A stretch of DNA of 64,000 bases from contig MNYM01000035.1 of NCBI GenBank assembly GCA_001873065.1, positions 62,001-126,000 of the forward strand, read 5' to 3'. The notes under the pieces were generated by a model that saw only the letters and a program-made list of their open reading frames with translations, was not told the origin of the DNA and searched no databases. The stretch is from Flavobacteriaceae bacterium CG2_30_31_66. GTDB lineage: Bacteria > Bacteroidota > Bacteroidia > Flavobacteriales > Flavobacteriaceae. This document shows positions 25,877 through 35,120 of this stretch, in pieces. The number at the start of each line of letters is the position of its first letter. Position 1 is the stretch's first letter. The position numbers were made by a program, and so were the translations under genes.

Positions 25877-27091
25877 ATGAAAAAACTAATTTGTATCATC
25901 CTAATAATTAGCAATACCGTGCTTTTCGCACAAAAAAACGAATCTAAAAATTCCGCTAATTTTGAACTCGGAAAAGGTTTAACCTTCAATTTAAATGAAG
26001 GAAACTATCAATTTTATTTGGGCGGTTTTATTCAACCTAGCATCACTTTCGAAAAAAATTCAGGAAGCAAAACGGATTATGGCTTCAACTCAAAAAGAAC
26101 CTTTTTTATGTTGGGAGGAAATCTTGTGAAAGAAAAACTTAGCTTTTTATTACAAACTGATTTTAGCAAACCAAATCCATTAATGGATGCTTGGATTGCC
26201 TATCATCCTTATTCATGGTTAACAGTTTCAGCTGGTCAAAAACAAACATTTTTGAATAATCGTGAAATGCTTGTGAGAGAAGACAGACTTCAATTTACAG
26301 ATAGAGGATTATTGAGCCAAACTTTCAGCAGAACAGGGAGAGAATTTGGGTTGTTTTTAGAAAGTAAATTTGGAAATAAATTTGGTTTTGCACCAAAATT
26401 CGCATTGACTTCAGGTGATGGAAGAAACTCATTTGGAACAGATTCTAGAGATACAGATTTAGGAGGATTAAAAGTCGGGGGACGCCTAGATATTTTCCCT
26501 TTAGGATTCTTTTCCGAAGGAAATGATTTAATGACGGCTGATTTAGCTCGTGAACAATCTCCTAAAATCCTTTTTGGTAGTGCCGTTTCTAAAAATAAAG
26601 GCGCAAGCAACGCAGTTGGTGAAGGTCATGGAAATTTTTTAATGTATGACGCTTCTGGCAGAAACAAACTTCCTGATTATACACAATTGTATGTTGATGT
26701 ATTATTCAAATACAAAGGTTTTTCATTTTTAAGTGAATACGCAAATGCCACTGTTACAGGTATTAATTTGAATTATTTAAATCCGAATGCAACACAAATT
26801 TTAGCTCCTCAGCAAATTAGCGAGTTTTTAATTTTGGGGGATAGTTATAATCTTCAGTTTGGATATGTAACCGAAAAAGGATGGAGTTTTGATATGCGTT
26901 ATGAAAGTAATTCACCTGAATTTGCAACCAATCTAAATTCTTTATTGAAAGACGCTAGTAGCTATACTTTTGGATTGACAAAATATCTTGACAATAACAA
27001 TTTAAAAATTCAAACTGCAATAACTACTGTAAATGTTGCTAAAGAAAGTAATCAAACTTTTGGAGAAATCATGATTCAAATTGCCTTCTAG
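25877..27091 (+). CDS. Phosphate-selective porin O/P-like outer-membrane porin
   Basis: The 404-residue protein has a signal peptide (LICIILIISNTVLFAQ) and a beta-barrel pattern: FYLGGFIQPSITF, KRTFFMLGGNLVKEKLSFLLQTDFS, PYSWLTVSAGQKQTF, with alternating aromatic strands to a C-terminal ITTVNVAKESNQTFGEIMIQIAF ending in Phe. This matches the porin_O_P family of trimeric outer-membrane channels. Specificity for phosphate is not implied by family alone. It follows the peptidase remnant by 4 bases and is the only intact gene of the right-hand MocR-controlled unit, ending at a terminator at 27103. Confidence 0.87.
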   Translation: MKKLICIILIISNTVLFAQKNESKNSANFELGKGLTFNLNEGNYQFYLGGFIQPSITFEKNSGSKTDYGFNSKRTFFMLGGNLVKEKLSFLLQTDFSKPNPLMDAWIAYHPYSWLTVSAGQKQTFLNNREMLVREDRLQFTDRGLLSQTFSRTGREFGLFLESKFGNKFGFAPKFALTSGDGRNSFGTDSRDTDLGGLKVGGRLDIFPLGFFSEGNDLMTADLAREQSPKILFGSAVSKNKGASNAVGEGHGNFLMYDASGRNKLPDYTQLYVDVLFKYKGFSFLSEYANATVTGINLNYLNPNATQILAPQQISEFLILGDSYNLQFGYVTEKGWSFDMRYESNSPEFATNLNSLLKDASSYTFGLTKYLDNNNLKIQTAITTVNVAKESNQTFGEIMIQIAF

Positions 27092-27102
27092 GGATGTAAA
27101 TG

Positions 27103-27124
27103 ACGCTAGTTTTAGTGTTTTTTT
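27103..27124 (+). terminator. Intrinsic terminator after the porin gene
   Basis: A 6-bp stem (ACGCTA with TAGTGT, one G-U pair) with a 4-nt loop is followed by a T-run. It lies 12 bases after the porin stop. Confidence 0.6.
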
Positions 27125-27220
27125 ACTTTGGAAATAAAGGTTAAAAAGTTTTCTCAAAAGGTAAATTTAATACTAGCAGAAGTTTAAAAAAAAAAATTAA
27201 AATTAATCATTCACATAACT

Positions 27221-27937
27221 TCAAACCCTCACAATTTGATGTTCTTGAAGCAAATTTTCATTATTGAATCGTAAGATGATTTGAGCCACTGCAATGGTAT
27301 CCTTTTCACAATACGTTACAATTCTTTCTAAATTTTTTTCTTGATAATACACTTTCGCCACTTCACTTCCATCAATATCATCTTTTGGAGAAGAAATTCC
27401 TAAAATTGCGGTTAATAATTTGAGTGATGTATAGTGCTTATAATCGCCAAAACGCCATAATTCTAAGGTATCCAAATGAGGAACTTCCCATGGCTTTTTT
27501 CCGAATAAATTTAACTTTTTAGGCAATTCTATTTGATTGATAATCATTCTTCTAGCAATAAAAGGAAAGTCAAATTCTTTGCCATTGTGAGCACACAAGA
27601 CGTGTTCTTTTTTGGCAAAATGTTTGTCCAATAAAACTTTAAAATCTGTCAAAATTTTGTGTTCATCATCACCAAAAAAAGAACGAACTCTGAATTGTTT
27701 CTCCTTTTCCAAAGTCACAAAATAACCTACAGAAATGCAAATAATTTTTCCAAATTCAGCCCAAATACCTCCTCTTTCGTAAAATTCTTCAGCAGGTATT
27801 TCGTTTTTTCGTTGGTATTGTGTTTTTTGCTCAAAAAGGATTTGATTTTCTTGCGGAAGTTCATTCCAATGTGCTTGTTGCGAAACAGTTTCTATATCTA
27901 AAAATAAGACATCATGTAAGGAAATAGTTAGATTCAT
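27221..27937 (-). CDS. DEDD-type 3'-5' exonuclease
   Basis: The 238-residue protein has the exonuclease motifs of the DnaQ-like superfamily: Exo I VLFLDIETV (Asp and Glu), Exo II CAHNGKEFDFPF and Exo III CEKDTIAV with a preceding Tyr (DEDDy type). The pattern and length match the predicted PolB-like exonuclease domain proteins that stand alone in Bacteroidota. It should degrade DNA or RNA from the 3' end; its pathway is not clear. It is single on the minus strand, upstream of nothing obvious, with a terminator from the next minus-strand gene just before its start. Confidence 0.88.
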   Translation of the reverse strand: MNLTISLHDVLFLDIETVSQQAHWNELPQENQILFEQKTQYQRKNEIPAEEFYERGGIWAEFGKIICISVGYFVTLEKEKQFRVRSFFGDDEHKILTDFKVLLDKHFAKKEHVLCAHNGKEFDFPFIARRMIINQIELPKKLNLFGKKPWEVPHLDTLELWRFGDYKHYTSLKLLTAILGISSPKDDIDGSEVAKVYYQEKNLERIVTYCEKDTIAVAQIILRFNNENLLQEHQIVRV

Positions 27938-27967
27938 AGCGAATGATTTTTCTTTCCAATAAATGTA

Positions 27968-28000
27968 TAAAAAAAAGCGCTGAAAATCAGCGCTTTTTTT
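27968..28000 (-). terminator. Intrinsic terminator of the T9SS protein gene
   Basis: AGCGCTGA and TCAGCGCT form an 8-bp perfect stem around AAA, with A7 on the left and T7 on the right. On the minus strand it lies 17 bases after the stop of the T9SS-secreted protein. It also works on the opposite strand. Confidence 0.9.
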
Positions 28001-28017
28001 AAGTTATTTAAGAAAAT

Positions 28018-29670
28018 TTATTTTATAATTAATTTTGAAGTAGCTGATTTTTTTCCTTCTGTTACTTTCAAAATATAAATTCCAGATGATAAATTAGCTA
28101 CATTGATATCAGATTTGGTACCAGTAAAATTGGTTGAAACTACTTTTTCACCCAACACATTAAAAATTGCAACTTGTTTATTCTCAGCACTATTACTTGT
28201 AATTGTAAAGTTATCACTTGTTACAGGATTTGGATAGGTTGCAAAACCTTTTATTGAATTAAAGGAATCCACTGACAAAGTTACATCAGCTAATGAACGA
28301 GCTACAACTTGAGCAGTTCCATTAAATTCAGCTACTAAAAGTACTCTGTTAGCTGCTCCTGAAGGAATAACTTGTCCAATATAATCTGCCTCTGATAACA
28401 TTGTTCTAAAAATAATGTCAGAACCATCATTTAAATTGTAGTTTGTGTTGGTTACAAATACTGCTAATCCATCTGCTGTTGAAAATGAAGCATTATTAAT
28501 TTGAACTAATTTACTCTCATATGTTTCAATGTTTGCTGTAATTTGGGCTGTAGTAACTACTTGAGGTGTTATTATATTTCCAGTAGAGGCAACTGTTGAA
28601 TTTTCTAAAGGAGAAATTTGTAAAACTCCATTAAATAGAGATGTCTGACCTTTTAAACTTGAAATTGCATCACCAGCAACCATTGTAGTTGAAATTGTTT
28701 CAGAAACGTCATCAATTAAAATTCCTGCTGTACTGTCTTGAATATATTTTTGATTTCTAGTTGTTCTAGCATATGAAATTACGGGAGTGCTAGATACTTG
28801 ATAGTATTTTCCAGCACCATTTGCTATTACATCTGCTCTCAAAGCTGCAAGGTCAGTTACAGTTACATATGAAGCTATGCTAAAATTAATTGTTGCATTT
28901 ACAGCTGGAACAATAGGTTGGTGAGAAATATCAACTAATTCTACAAAAACTGTATACATTCCTGGTGTTAAAGATGTTAAAGAAATAGCTGTAGTGTCAT
29001 ATTTCATAACTACGCTTCCTCCATTTACTGTGTAATGAATATGTCCGTCACCTGTACCGTTCGCAACATTAAAATTTAAAACATTAATATTTACATCTGT
29101 AGCAGTTACAGTAGGATTATATATGGTGTTATTAGCAGGAGAAGAAATTGTTAATGAAGGTATAGGTGTTCCTGAAAAAGCTGTCCAAACTATATTGTCA
29201 ATCGTTGTTTGTCTGTTAGTTGTAGTGGTGCCAATATTTTTAATTCTGATGGTTACACTCCCAGGTTGATTAACTGTGTATGTAAAATTATAAACTGCAG
29301 TATCTGCACCTGAAACTGTTCCAAAAATAGGTGAAGTGGAAATTGCTACACCATTTACAAGTAATTCTAATTGTCTTTCACTAGTACCAGTAAATGCTTT
29401 TCTATATTCAAAAGTAAAATCACCAATACCACCAGGTATTGTTGCTTCAATATAACTGTCAGATGCTCTTCTTAACATTAATCCACTCCCGTCAATTAAA
29501 TAAATATCTTGATTTCTAGAATGACCATATTTCCAAGTAATACCTCCATTGCCAACAAAACTACCATCAGCATAAGATGCTGTTGCTGTTGAATTTGTAA
29601 AATCTTCACTGCCTTGAGAAAAAGCATAAAATGATAGGAAAATAAATAATAAAGTGTAATTTTTTTTCAT
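28018..29670 (-). CDS. Secreted protein with T9SS type A sorting domain
   Basis: The 550-residue protein begins with a signal peptide (YTLLFIFLSFYAFSQ). An N-terminal beta-sandwich (about 20-165; GGIGDFTFEYRKAFTG, RQLELLVNG) is followed by an Ig-like segment (about 170-270). A DUF5689-like/OB-type region comes next (ALRADVIANGAGKYYQ, GILIDDVSETI). The C-terminal T9SS type A domain begins GFATYPNPV and ends SGIYILKVTEGKKSATSKLIIK. T9SS cargo is exported across the outer membrane and often attached to the surface. The substrate is unknown; no catalytic motif is visible. Its N-terminal layout recalls extracellular nuclease-like proteins of this phylum. Confidence 0.85.
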   Translation of the reverse strand: MKKNYTLLFIFLSFYAFSQGSEDFTNSTATASYADGSFVGNGGITWKYGHSRNQDIYLIDGSGLMLRRASDSYIEATIPGGIGDFTFEYRKAFTGTSERQLELLVNGVAISTSPIFGTVSGADTAVYNFTYTVNQPGSVTIRIKNIGTTTTNRQTTIDNIVWTAFSGTPIPSLTISSPANNTIYNPTVTATDVNINVLNFNVANGTGDGHIHYTVNGGSVVMKYDTTAISLTSLTPGMYTVFVELVDISHQPIVPAVNATINFSIASYVTVTDLAALRADVIANGAGKYYQVSSTPVISYARTTRNQKYIQDSTAGILIDDVSETISTTMVAGDAISSLKGQTSLFNGVLQISPLENSTVASTGNIITPQVVTTAQITANIETYESKLVQINNASFSTADGLAVFVTNTNYNLNDGSDIIFRTMLSEADYIGQVIPSGAANRVLLVAEFNGTAQVVARSLADVTLSVDSFNSIKGFATYPNPVTSDNFTITSNSAENKQVAIFNVLGEKVVSTNFTGTKSDINVANLSSGIYILKVTEGKKSATSKLIIK

Positions 29671-29740
29671 CGAATTTGAATTTTATTGATTAATCTTTCA
29701 AAACTACAAATTTTTATGATGTATGATTCATAAATAATTG

Positions 29741-29887
29741 ATTAAGAAATTGTTAAGATGATAAAAATCAAGTGAAATATTCTGTATATCAACTTATTAG
29801 CAAACATTAAATAATTGTAAACGAAATTCATCAAGATTAAATGATTGTTAACAATATACTATTCTTACAAAATTATGACTATTTTTG
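29741..29887 (+). promoter_or_regulatory. Direct repeats and -7 box upstream of the response-regulator gene
   Basis: ATTAAATAATTGTAAAC (29806-29822) and ATTAAATGATTGTTAAC (29836-29852) agree at 15 of 17 positions and are 30 nt apart, about three helical turns. A weaker third copy is at 29741-29757. TATTTTTG (29880-29887) is an exact TAnnTTTG -7 box, 27 nt after the last copy. OmpR-type regulators bind direct repeats, so autoactivation is plausible. The same 241-bp gap serves the divergent T9SS protein gene, which has TAGTTTTG on the minus strand (29699-29706). Confidence 0.5.
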
Positions 29888-29911
29888 AAGGATGTAATTC
29901 ATTAACAATTT

Positions 29912-30613
29912 ATGAATAAAAACGATATTAAAATCCTATTAGTGGATGATGAACCAGATATTTTGGAAATAGTTGGTTATAATCTTAAAAACGAAGGTTA
30001 TGAAGTTTTTACAGCAGAAAACGGGTTAGAAGCTATCAAAGCAGCAAAAAAATACTTGCCGCACTTGATTTTACTAGACATAATGATGCCTGAAATGGAT
30101 GGAATTGAAGCCTGTGAAAAAATCAGAAAAATAAAAACCTTAGAAAATGTAATCATTGCATTTTTAACTGCTCGTGGTGAAGATTATTCTCAAGTTGCTG
30201 GTTTTGAAGCTGGAGCAGATGATTATATTACAAAACCTATCAAACCGAAAGTTTTAATTAGCAAAATAAAATCACTTTTAAGAAGGTTAAAATCTGACAA
30301 TGAAACCAATGAAGAAAGTTTTAAAATTGGTGATATTGTGATTGATAGAGATGAATATATTGTGTATAAAGCCGATAAAAAAATAGAACTCCCCAGAAAA
30401 GAATTCGAACTTTTTTCATTACTAACTTCAAAACCCGGGAAAGTTTTTAAAAGAGAAGTCATTTTAGACACTGTTTGGGGAAATGAAGTGGTTGTTGGAG
30501 GTAGAACTATTGATGTTCATATTCGAAAATTGCGTGAAAAAATTGGTGATGATTATTTTAAAACTGTAAAAGGAGTTGGTTATAAATTTGTTTTGAAAGG
30601 AATGGATAAATAG
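29912..30613 (+). CDS. OmpR/PhoB-family response regulator
   Basis: The 233-residue protein has a receiver domain (1-125) with VDDE (acidic pocket), phosphoacceptor Asp56 in LILLDIMMPEMDG, Thr at FLTARGE and Lys108 in ITKPI. A C-terminal winged helix of the OmpR type follows (VFKREVILDTVWGNEVVVGGRTIDVHIRKLREK). It is expected to bind DNA when phosphorylated by the histidine kinase 10 bases downstream. The pair resembles the PhoB/PhoR arrangement of Bacteroidota, but the signal is not shown. Three upstream direct repeats may be its own sites. Confidence 0.93.
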   Translation: MNKNDIKILLVDDEPDILEIVGYNLKNEGYEVFTAENGLEAIKAAKKYLPHLILLDIMMPEMDGIEACEKIRKIKTLENVIIAFLTARGEDYSQVAGFEAGADDYITKPIKPKVLISKIKSLLRRLKSDNETNEESFKIGDIVIDRDEYIVYKADKKIELPRKEFELFSLLTSKPGKVFKREVILDTVWGNEVVVGGRTIDVHIRKLREKIGDDYFKTVKGVGYKFVLKGMDK

Positions 30614-30623
30614 TTTTGTTCTA

Positions 30624-31664
30624 ATGAAATTAAAAAAAACCTACGCTTATGCTTTTTGGTCTTCTTTTTATTTAACACTACTTGTTATTATAATTTCTAT
30701 TGTTTCATACTTTTATCTTTTTGGATATTTTGGAAATTTTACAATTATCATTGCCATTCTCACATTATTCTTGATTTCATTTTTTCTAATTCAATACAGG
30801 GCTGAACATTTTATTTATCGAAGACTCAAAAAAATCTACAACGAGGTTTCTATTTTAGACATCAAAAACCTAAAAAAAGATTCTACTATTACTGATATTG
30901 AAAATATTTCAAAAAGTGTTCAAGAATTTGTAGAAGGAAAACGTTTGGAAATCAAAAGTTTGACTGAAAGAGATTCATTTCGAAGAGATTTTTTAGGAAA
31001 TGTGGCACACGAACTCAAAACACCACTATTTACAGTTCAAGGTTATATTTTAACGTTGATGGAAGGTGCCATTAATGACAAACAAATCAGGATGAAATAT
31101 CTTGACAGGGCAAACAAGGGTGTAGAAAGATTGGTTGCAGTCATCAAAGATTTGGATATGATAGCCAAATTAGAAAATGATGGCATGAAAATAAATGTTG
31201 AAGTTTTTAACATTCTCGAACTGATTCAAAATGTATTTGATTTGTTTGAAATGAAAGCTAAAAAAAGAAATATTTCTTTGAAATTTGACCATATTTATGA
31301 GTTTCCAGTTTTTGTAAAAGCTGACATGGAAAAGATTGAACAAGTGCTTATCAATCTTATTGTTAACTCAATAAAATATGGAAAACCAAATGGAACAACC
31401 ATTGTTGGCGTTGAAAGTTACAACGAAAAAAAGTTTATCGTCAAAGTAATTGACAATGGGGAAGGCATCCAAAAAAAGCACCTTTCAAGATTATTTGAAC
31501 GATTTTATAGAGTTGATCAAAGCAGATCAAGAGAACAAGGAGGTTCAGGTTTAGGGCTTTCGATTGTGAAACATATTTTGGAGGCTCACGATGAAAATAT
31601 ACTCCTAAAAAGTACTTACGGAGAGGGTTCTGAATTTTCTTTTACGATTGAAAAAGCAAAATAA
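30624..31664 (+). CDS. Sensor histidine kinase (PhoR-like)
   Basis: The 346-residue kinase has two N-terminal membrane helices (about 10-57) separated by a very short loop, so it has almost no periplasmic sensor domain. A HisKA domain with His129 (NVAHELKTPLFTVQGY) follows, then an ATPase domain with N box (INLIVNSIKYG), G1 (IDNGEG), F (LFERFYR) and G2 (GGSGLGLSI). It phosphorylates the response regulator encoded 10 bases upstream. The lack of a large external domain suggests sensing in the membrane or through partners, as for PhoR with the phosphate transporter. It converges on purD, with 2 bases between stops. Confidence 0.93.
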   Translation: MKLKKTYAYAFWSSFYLTLLVIIISIVSYFYLFGYFGNFTIIIAILTLFLISFFLIQYRAEHFIYRRLKKIYNEVSILDIKNLKKDSTITDIENISKSVQEFVEGKRLEIKSLTERDSFRRDFLGNVAHELKTPLFTVQGYILTLMEGAINDKQIRMKYLDRANKGVERLVAVIKDLDMIAKLENDGMKINVEVFNILELIQNVFDLFEMKAKKRNISLKFDHIYEFPVFVKADMEKIEQVLINLIVNSIKYGKPNGTTIVGVESYNEKKFIVKVIDNGEGIQKKHLSRLFERFYRVDQSRSREQGGSGLGLSIVKHILEAHDENILLKSTYGEGSEFSFTIEKAK

Positions 31665-31666
31665 TC

Positions 31667-32947
31667 CTATTTTTCGATCAAATCAAAGCCAATATCTTTT
31701 CTGAAATTCATTTTTTCAAAGCTGATTTTATCAATGCTATTATAGCATTTTTCAAGTGCTTCTTTAATAGTATCCCCAAATGAGGTAATTGCCATTACTC
31801 TTCCTCCGTTTGAAACCACTTTTCCATGTTTTATGGTGGTTCCAGCATGAAAAACAATTGAATTTTCAACGGTTTCAAAACCTTCAATTTCTTTATCTTT
31901 CTCATAATCATCAGGATAACTACCAGAAACGAGCATTACAGTTGTAGCTGTTTTTGGTGAAATTATACATGATTTTTCGGAGAGCGTTTGTGAAGCAACA
32001 CCTTCAAATAAATCAAACAAATCTGATGCAATTCTTGGCAAAACAACTTCGGTTTCAGGATCTCCCATTCTCACATTGTATTCTACTACAGATGGATTTC
32101 CTGCATCATTCATGAGTCCAATAAAAATAAAACCACGATAATCAATACCGTCTTTTTGCAAACCAACAATGGTTGGTTTCACAATCAATTCTTCCACTTT
32201 TTTGATAAAATCATCATCCGCAAATGGCACAGGGGAAATAGCACCCATTCCACCAGTATTCAAACCCGTATCCCCTTCTCCAATTCTCTTATAATCTTTT
32301 GCAGAGGGCAAAATTTTATAACTTTTCCCATCCGTCAACACAAAAACTGACAATTCAATTCCATTTAAAAATTCTTCAATAACAACCGTTGAAGACGCAT
32401 TTCCAAACTTTTGATGCGTCAACATTTCTTTTAATTCAGCTTTTGCATCTTCTAAATTTGATAAAATCAACACTCCTTTTCCTGCAGCTAAACCATCTGC
32501 TTTTAGTACAAAAGGTGGTTGTAAAGTTTCTAAAAAGGAAATACCTTCCGATAAATTATTATTTGTAAAAGATTTATATTTTGCTGTTGGTATGCCATGT
32601 TTTTGCATAAATTTTTTTGAAAAATCTTTACTTCCTTCTAGCAAAGCCCCATCTTTTTTTGGACCAATCACAGGAATGTTTTTCAAAAAACTATCAGCCA
32701 GAAAAAAATCATGAATTCCAGCAACTAATGGAGCTTCAGGACCTACAACTACCATTTTGATATTGTTCTCTAAAACTGCATTTTTCACAGCCTCAAAATT
32801 CGTTGGATTTAGTTCGATATTCGTTGCCAATTGTTGTGTTCCTGCATTTCCTGGAGCTACAAAAAGTTGTGATATTCTTTTACTTTGTGATAATTTTAAA
32901 GCAAAAGCATGCTCTCTTCCTCCTGAACCTAAAATAAGTACATTCAT
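31667..32947 (-). CDS. purD: Phosphoribosylamine-glycine ligase PurD
   Basis: PurD (GAR synthetase) joins glycine to phosphoribosylamine with ATP in the second step of purine synthesis. The N-domain begins NVLILGSGGREHAFALKL and has VVGPEAPLVAGI. The ATP-grasp domain has PFVLKADGLAAGKGV, VVIEEFLNGIELSVF, LNTGGMGAISP, and the ligand-binding YNVRMGDPETEVVLPR. The C-domain carries GTTI. Length 426 is normal. The -7 box TATATTTG at 32966-32973 (minus strand) gives a short leader. Confidence 0.97.
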   Translation of the reverse strand: MNVLILGSGGREHAFALKLSQSKRISQLFVAPGNAGTQQLATNIELNPTNFEAVKNAVLENNIKMVVVGPEAPLVAGIHDFFLADSFLKNIPVIGPKKDGALLEGSKDFSKKFMQKHGIPTAKYKSFTNNNLSEGISFLETLQPPFVLKADGLAAGKGVLILSNLEDAKAELKEMLTHQKFGNASSTVVIEEFLNGIELSVFVLTDGKSYKILPSAKDYKRIGEGDTGLNTGGMGAISPVPFADDDFIKKVEELIVKPTIVGLQKDGIDYRGFIFIGLMNDAGNPSVVEYNVRMGDPETEVVLPRIASDLFDLFEGVASQTLSEKSCIISPKTATTVMLVSGSYPDDYEKDKEIEGFETVENSIVFHAGTTIKHGKVVSNGGRVMAITSFGDTIKEALEKCYNSIDKISFEKMNFRKDIGFDLIEK

Positions 32948-32965
32948 TTTTTGTTGATTTGATTA

Positions 32966-32973
32966 CAAATATA
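32966..32973 (-). promoter_or_regulatory. Candidate -7 box TATATTTG for purD
   Basis: An exact TAnnTTTG match on the minus strand ends 18 bases before the purD ATG. It would give purD a promoter separate from the upstream polysaccharide genes. Confidence 0.4.
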
Positions 32974-32993
32974 TTTTAAAAAAAAGTCGGAAA

Positions 32994-33767
32994 CTAAAAT
33001 CCCCACTTTAAAAAATATTTTATAGCAGATGTGAGGTGATTTAAAAATAAGTTGACATTTTTTAAAGAACCTTGCTTTAAAACATGAATAATTTGTTCCT
33101 GAGGATAGTATAATTTTTTCTTTCCTAAAATATCTAATTTTTTACAAATATCAACATCCTCCATGTAAAGAAAATACCTTTCATCGAAACCATTTAATTT
33201 TACAAAATCTGCTGTTTTATACAATTGAAAACATCCTGTCAGATATTCTGCAAAAAAGGGTTTTGATAACTCTTTTTCTCTATATTCTCCTCTAAAAACT
33301 TTATTTTCAAATAAGTGTTTTAATATTTTAAATCTTCTTGCAAGCAGCTCAATAACCACAGGATATCTTCTGCACGAATATTGATGACTGCCATCAGGAA
33401 ACAGAACTTTTGGTGCAATCATTGCAACGTTTTGATGTTTTTTTAGTTCTAAAATAAGATTTGGTATTACACTCTTTTCAAAACTTACATCAGGATTTAA
33501 AATCAAATGATAATCAGAAATTTCACTTATCTTATTAAGAATTCTATTGTGCCCAGAACCAAATCCAATGTTTTTTTCATTTGAAGTATATTCAATATTT
33601 TCATGAACAAAAACGTATTCAAAAAAGTTTTCAGTAGTATTATCAATCAAATAAAGCTTTTTGTTTGCAATTGGAATGCCTAAGAATGAATTGATTGTAC
33701 CATCTAAATCTGATAAATTTTCATCAAACAAGACAATTGATCCTGTCAAAAATATATTTTCCGTCAT
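32994..33767 (-). CDS. Family 2 glycosyltransferase (rhamnosyltransferase-like)
   Basis: The 257-residue cytoplasmic enzyme has the GT2 GT-A fold: EKNIGFGSGHNRIL, the metal-binding HLILNPDVSF and the later GFDERYFLYMEDVDICKK. These motifs and the spacing recall WbbL-type rhamnosyltransferases that act on a lipid-linked first sugar. With rfbBAC upstream, a 6-deoxyhexose donor is plausible, but donor and acceptor are inferred. It begins on the base after the initiating transferase stop (TAG then ATG), so the two are translationally linked, and is the last gene of the polysaccharide cluster. Confidence 0.82.
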   Translation of the reverse strand: MTENIFLTGSIVLFDENLSDLDGTINSFLGIPIANKKLYLIDNTTENFFEYVFVHENIEYTSNEKNIGFGSGHNRILNKISEISDYHLILNPDVSFEKSVIPNLILELKKHQNVAMIAPKVLFPDGSHQYSCRRYPVVIELLARRFKILKHLFENKVFRGEYREKELSKPFFAEYLTGCFQLYKTADFVKLNGFDERYFLYMEDVDICKKLDILGKKKLYYPQEQIIHVLKQGSLKNVNLFLNHLTSAIKYFLKWGF

Positions 33768-35120
33768 CTAATATGCTTTTTCTTCTCTATTGAAAAAGTT
33801 TAAAAATGTTTTTACAACTATTTTTACGTCTAAAAAGAATGACCAATTTTCAATGTAAAAAACATCTAAACGAACTCTATTCTTTATATCAGATTTTTTA
33901 GTTACTTCACCCCTAAAACCACTTATTTGTGCAAGCCCTGTGATTCCTGGTTTTACTGAATTTCGCAATAAATAATTATCAATTTCATTAGCGTATTTTT
34001 CGTTTTGTACATTAATATGAGGTCTTGGACCTACAACACTCATATTGCCAAATAGCACATTAAAAAATTGTGGCAATTCATCAATACTTGATTTTCTTAA
34101 AAAAGCTCCTATTTTTGTAATTCTTGGATCATTTTTAGTTGCCGAAATTTTATCGGCTTCATCATTTACTACCATTGATCTTATTTTATAACAATAAAAT
34201 TGTTTTCCATCTAAACCATCTCTTTTTTGTTTGAAAAATAACGGTCCTTTTGATTCACTTTTCACTATAATCCATAATATTGGAATGAGCCAAGATAAAA
34301 CTAAAATACAAACTGATAAAGAAAATATGAGATCAAATACTCTTTTTATAAAATGGGTTTCAATTTTTTCGAAAGGTAGTGGTTTTGGTTTTAAAACTGG
34401 AACGGTTCCTAGATATTCAAGAGTAAAATCTTTACTATAAATAGCCTTACTTTCGGGTAAAAATTTTAATTCAATATCAAATTTTTCAGAAAATTGTCTT
34501 ACTTTAATTAAATATCTATCCGAGAAATGTGCAGGATCACAATAAATTTCTTCAATTTTATTTTCTACAACAAAATTAAAACCCTCTTTCATAGGTCCTA
34601 AATATTTTTTGGAGTCGTATTCTTTTCTTGAAAAAAAACCATAAAATTCATAACCAAAATTGTTTCGGTCATTGAATAGCAACTCTAATTTTTCAGCACT
34701 GTTGATATCACCAAATAATACTATTTTTTTGAAATCTTTATTTTTATTTCTATATTTTTTTTGAACGTAGAAAATAAAGAATTTAAAAAAAGATACAAAA
34801 GAAAAAATCAATATAAAAATTAAAGACTGATTACTGATTATTTCTCCCTCTCTAAAAAGGGTAAAATAACTAAGGAAAGCCAAGCCAAATACGAAAAACT
34901 GTGAGAGTAATAGTTTTATTAATCTTGTATAATGAGTGTATCTGTGAACATCATAAAAATTGGTATAATGTGCGATAAAAAACCAAAAAATTGAGATGTA
35001 GGATAAAAAAGGAAAGTTAAAATACATAGAATCAGAAACCAAATAGATGGCTCCATTGATTGAAATGAAATCAATGAATAGTATTAATGATTTTACTGAT
35101 ATGTATTTTATTTGTTTCAA
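33768..35120 (-). CDS. Undecaprenyl-phosphate sugar phosphotransferase (WcaJ/WbaP type)
   Basis: The enzyme starts repeat-unit synthesis by moving a sugar-1-phosphate to undecaprenyl phosphate. It has four N-terminal hydrophobic segments, a CoA-binding-like middle domain (KIVLFGDINSAEKL), a fifth membrane segment (about 272-295) and the catalytic domain: GPLFFKQKRDGLDGKQF, YKIRSMV, LRKSSIDELPQFFNVL and MSVVGPRPH. It is 450 residues, normal for the polyprenyl glycosylphosphotransferase family. The donor is probably UDP-glucose or UDP-galactose, but this is not certain. It overlaps the Wzy-like gene by ATGA. Confidence 0.92.
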   Translation of the reverse strand: MKQIKYISVKSLILFIDFISINGAIYLVSDSMYFNFPFLSYISIFWFFIAHYTNFYDVHRYTHYTRLIKLLLSQFFVFGLAFLSYFTLFREGEIISNQSLIFILIFSFVSFFKFFIFYVQKKYRNKNKDFKKIVLFGDINSAEKLELLFNDRNNFGYEFYGFFSRKEYDSKKYLGPMKEGFNFVVENKIEEIYCDPAHFSDRYLIKVRQFSEKFDIELKFLPESKAIYSKDFTLEYLGTVPVLKPKPLPFEKIETHFIKRVFDLIFSLSVCILVLSWLIPILWIIVKSESKGPLFFKQKRDGLDGKQFYCYKIRSMVVNDEADKISATKNDPRITKIGAFLRKSSIDELPQFFNVLFGNMSVVGPRPHINVQNEKYANEIDNYLLRNSVKPGITGLAQISGFRGEVTKKSDIKNRVRLDVFYIENWSFFLDVKIVVKTFLNFFNREEKAY

